In this document: piece after piece, positions 6,926-8,761 of the stretch
How the letters are laid out: every line of letters begins with the position of its first letter
How positions within the stretch are numbered: position 1 is the stretch's first letter
DNA from: CAZWVM01 sp964637705
Lineage (GTDB): Bacteria; UBA8481
Length of the DNA: 8,761 nucleotides
Assembly: GCA_964637705.1 (NCBI GenBank)
Contig: CAZWVM010000151.1
Location: 1-8,761, forward strand
Reading direction: 5' to 3'
Translations under genes and position numbers: made by a program
The notes under the pieces: generated by a model
What the model was told of the DNA's origin: nothing
The model's database searches: none
Seen by the model: the letters and a program-made list of their open reading frames with translations, nothing else

Positions 6926-8092
6926 GTGGTCGATCCCGTGCGATTCTCGGTCCCCGCCAACTACGATCCCGCTCTCGTCGCGGGCGTCGCGGACCTGGGC
7001 GTCGAGGAGCTGTATGGCAAGGTCGAGGGCGACGGGTTCGGCGGCGGCCGCCCGAGCTACCTCGTGCAGAAGGTCGGGTGGAAACTCCTGTCCCGCCATG
7101 TCGCCGAGGCTCGCGCGGCGGGGATCGGCTTCAACTACCTCCTGAACGCGGCGGATGCGGGCACGGGCGATATAACGACGTCCTCGGGCTACGCGCGGCT
7201 GCGGCGTCTTCTCGACCGACTCGTCGCCACCGGCGTCACGTCCGTGACCGTCGTCTCCCCCTACGCGCTGAGGATCGTCCGCGCGCATACGCCCCTGGCT
7301 GTGCGTGTCAGCGTCTTCGCGCGCGTCGACGACGAGAAGAAGGCGCGCGCCTGGTTCGACGAGGGCGCCTCGCGGATCGTCCTGGATTCGATGCTCGTCA
7401 ACCGCGATCCTGATCGCCTGAAGAGGATCGCGGAGGCGAGCGCGGGCCGGGGCGATCTCGAACTACTCGTCAATAACCGCTGTGAAATCGGGTGCGCCTG
7501 GGCGCCCTGCCACGCGGTCGACCTCGGCGCCGCCTCCCGCCGCTCCGTTCCCTCCCTCGATGCCTGCTACCTCCAGTGCCAGGCCCGCTTCCTCTCGCAA
7601 CCCGCGCGCCTCCTCGCACAGGACTGGATCCGTCCCGAGGATCTCGGTCTCTACGAGGCCCTGGGCTATCGTTTCTTCAAGATCGCGGGGCGGGGATGCA
7701 CGACCGCGCAGATCCTGGCGCGCGTGCGCGCGTATGAGGCGCGGCGGCACGAGGGGGATTTCATGGATCTTCTCCGGCGCGGCCCGGTCCGGATCGGCGC
7801 GTGGTCGGCCCTGGCGACGTTGATCACCGGGGGGTGGAGGCACGCGCTCGGCCTCTCCCGCGTCGCCGGCCCCGCGACGCGGATGGAAACGGCGGTCCGC
7901 ATCGAGAACCGCGCCCTCGATGGCTACCTCGAGTCGCTCTTCCGGCGCGGCGGATGCCGCCCGGGTCAGTGCGCGGAATGCGACATATGCGAACGTTGGG
8001 CCGCACGCGCGGTCAAGGTCGAGGCGGGCATGGCGGAAACGGCCACGCGCCTGGATCGTGCGCTCGTCGACGGAGGGATCTGGGAGCGGTGA
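6926..8092 (+). CDS. U32-peptidase-like, cysteine-rich putative Fe-S protein
   Basis: This 388-residue protein resembles the U32 collagenase-like fold family, predicted TIM barrels that include the oxygen-independent ubiquinone hydroxylation proteins UbiU/UbiV and RNA-hydroxylation proteins. Visible features are an N-terminal FSVPANYDPALVAG (7-20), FNYLLNAADAG (69-79), the cysteine region NNRCEIGCAWAPC (183-195) with DACYLQC (212-218), then DWIRPEDLGLYEALGYRFFK (233-252). C186, C190, C214 and C218 could hold a 4Fe-4S cluster; C195 and C258 are extra. A C-terminal block at C344, C349, C352 and C355 (CX4CX2CX2C) may bind a second cluster or zinc. The classical U32 peptidase signature is not evident, so I do not think it is a protease. 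Start GTG 6926 lies six bases after the PKS stop; GGTAGG upstream is a weak ribosome site. The assignment rests on recalled family features and is moderate; a role in modifying the polyketide is inferred from the operon only. Confidence 0.7.
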   Translation: MVDPVRFSVPANYDPALVAGVADLGVEELYGKVEGDGFGGGRPSYLVQKVGWKLLSRHVAEARAAGIGFNYLLNAADAGTGDITTSSGYARLRRLLDRLVATGVTSVTVVSPYALRIVRAHTPLAVRVSVFARVDDEKKARAWFDEGASRIVLDSMLVNRDPDRLKRIAEASAGRGDLELLVNNRCEIGCAWAPCHAVDLGAASRRSVPSLDACYLQCQARFLSQPARLLAQDWIRPEDLGLYEALGYRFFKIAGRGCTTAQILARVRAYEARRHEGDFMDLLRRGPVRIGAWSALATLITGGWRHALGLSRVAGPATRMETAVRIENRALDGYLESLFRRGGCRPGQCAECDICERWAARAVKVEAGMAETATRLDRALVDGGIWER

Positions 8093-8171
8093 ACGGGGGC
8101 AGCAAGACCGAATCGAAGGGCGCCGACACGGCGGCAGGCCGACTCTCGCGTCGTCCTGCGCGAAGCGGACC
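8093..8171. other. Convergent intergenic spacer, no clear terminator
   Basis: The 79 bases between the ends of the U32-like and aldehyde dehydrogenase genes hold only a 4-bp stem (GCCG 8122-8125 with CGGC 8129-8132) and no T-tract on either strand. Nothing else is recognisable; termination may be Rho-dependent or the transcripts may overlap. Confidence 0.5.
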
Positions 8172-8761
8172 TCAGTAGATCTTCAGCGCTCCGACGATGG
8201 CGAGCCGGCGCTTGCGCGCGAAGTTCCGGGGTGTCGTGCAACCCTCGCCGGTGGGCGTCGTGATCGACCAGGCGGTCGGCCCCTCGCCCTCGAGCCCCAG
8301 CCCGTTGAAGCAGGAGCCGTTGACGACGAAGATCGAGCAGTTCGCGGCGCGGCCGAAGCGCGTGACGCGGTCGAGGTTGGTGGAGTGGATCATCGCGGTG
8401 TGCGAATACCCGTGCTCCGCCTCCAGTGCCCACGTGTAGGCCTCCTCGAAGTCCTTGCACCGGACCACGGGAATGACCGGCATCAGCTGCTCGGTCTGCA
8501 CCAACGGATGATCCTTGTTCCGGCCGACGTCGCAGAAGAGGATCTTCGTCGACTCGGGCACGGTCACGTCGATGCGCTTCGCGAGAACGTGGGCGCTGCG
8601 GCCGACGGAATCGCGGCGCGCGCGGGCGCGCGGGCCGTGAGGCCCCTCGTACCCGTCGAGGCAGGTCTTGAGCAACCGGTCCAGTTCGAACGGGCGCAGC
8701 TCGTGCCCGCCGGCCTTGCGCATCGACGACTTCAGGCTCTCCGCCGCGCTCTCCACCACGA
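8172..8761 (-). CDS. CoA-acylating aldehyde dehydrogenase, PduP/EutE type (partial, N-terminus off the right edge)
   Basis: Only the last 196 or so residues are present, ending in ALKIY before the TGA at 8174-8172; a full protein is usually about 450-500 residues, so the NAD-binding half and catalytic cysteine lie beyond the window. Motifs typical of PduP/EutE are DHPLVQTEQLMPVIPVV (83-99 of the visible fragment), AEHGYSHTAMIHS (114-126), SIFVVNGSCFNGLGLEGEG (142-160) and TPTGEGCTTPRNFARKRR (168-185). These enzymes oxidise an aldehyde with CoA and NAD to an acyl-CoA, usually inside ethanolamine, propanediol or related microcompartments. The visible C-terminus has no added encapsulation helix; such a peptide could be at the unseen N-terminus. 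The gene is convergent with the U32-like gene and on the same strand as the PduS-like gene at the other edge. The GTG at 8759 is an internal valine, not a start. Confidence 0.9.
   Translation of the reverse strand, partial: VVESAAESLKSSMRKAGGHELRPFELDRLLKTCLDGYEGPHGPRARARRDSVGRSAHVLAKRIDVTVPESTKILFCDVGRNKDHPLVQTEQLMPVIPVVRCKDFEEAYTWALEAEHGYSHTAMIHSTNLDRVTRFGRAANCSIFVVNGSCFNGLGLEGEGPTAWSITTPTGEGCTTPRNFARKRRLAIVGALKIY

Noticed and set aside
5801..7288. A long minus-strand open frame of about 495 codons
   Set aside because: It is opposite the PKS and U32-like genes, whose motifs are unmistakable or well supported, and its product is a low-complexity Arg/Asp/Gly-rich sequence typical of antisense frames in GC-rich DNA.
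8615..8640. GC-only repeat-like tract (alternating CG-rich sequence)
   Set aside because: It encodes the Arg/Ala-rich PRARARR segment of the aldehyde dehydrogenase and is explained by codon bias rather than a functional repeat.
8759..8761. GTG at 8759 as a start codon for a small 195-residue protein
   Set aside because: The fragment begins in the middle of the conserved aldehyde dehydrogenase fold, so the codon is an internal valine in a gene cut by the window edge.

Overview
The window is GC-rich bacterial DNA with densely packed genes and no rRNA, tRNA, CRISPR array or insertion sequence that I can recognise. A run of ten Ns at 4581-4590 shows it comes from a draft, probably metagenome-assembled, genome. 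The gene content (several Fe-S enzymes, no recognisable oxygenase) would suit an anaerobic or facultative bacterium. I cannot name the phylum from sequence alone; a GC-rich lineage such as Acidobacteriota, Myxococcota or a candidate phylum would fit.

Layout. The two edges hold partial minus-strand genes. At the left edge (1-937) is the N-terminal two thirds of a PduS/RnfC-like Fe-S/SLBB electron-transfer protein. At the right edge (8172-8761) is the C-terminal part of a CoA-acylating aldehyde dehydrogenase of the PduP/EutE type. Both families are common in bacterial microcompartment (metabolosome) loci, so the flanks hint at such a locus, but no shell gene is visible. Between them lies a plus-strand island of five genes (1075-8092) in two transcription units. 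The first is an MMPL/RND-type lipid exporter (1075-3666) followed, with a 4-base GTGA overlap, by a B12-binding-type radical SAM enzyme (3663-5058, broken only by the N run). After a 189-bp spacer with a strong extended -10 promoter, the second unit is a signal-peptide-bearing YceI-family lipid-binding protein (5248-5832), a type III polyketide synthase with intact Cys-His-Asn triad (5825-6919), and a U32-peptidase-like, cysteine-rich putative Fe-S protein (6926-8092).

How the genes may work together. The type III PKS would build a polyketide, probably a phenolic or pyrone lipid. The radical SAM protein and the U32-like protein could modify it (methylation, rearrangement or oxygen-independent hydroxylation, the last by analogy with UbiU/UbiV). 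The YceI protein could carry the hydrophobic product or a related isoprenoid or quinone in the periplasm, and the MMPL protein could export or place it in the outer membrane. A reasonable, untested reading is an oxygen-independent route to an alkyl-resorcinol or alkyl-quinone-like membrane lipid. The gene families are supported by the sequence; the pathway is inference.

Regulation. The divergent spacer 938-1074 carries two TATGAT -10 elements placed so that both outward genes would have nearly leaderless mRNAs. The yceI unit instead has a TGATATAAT extended -10, a palindrome at the expected start point, a leader of about 77 nt with a hairpin, and a consensus Shine-Dalgarno sequence.
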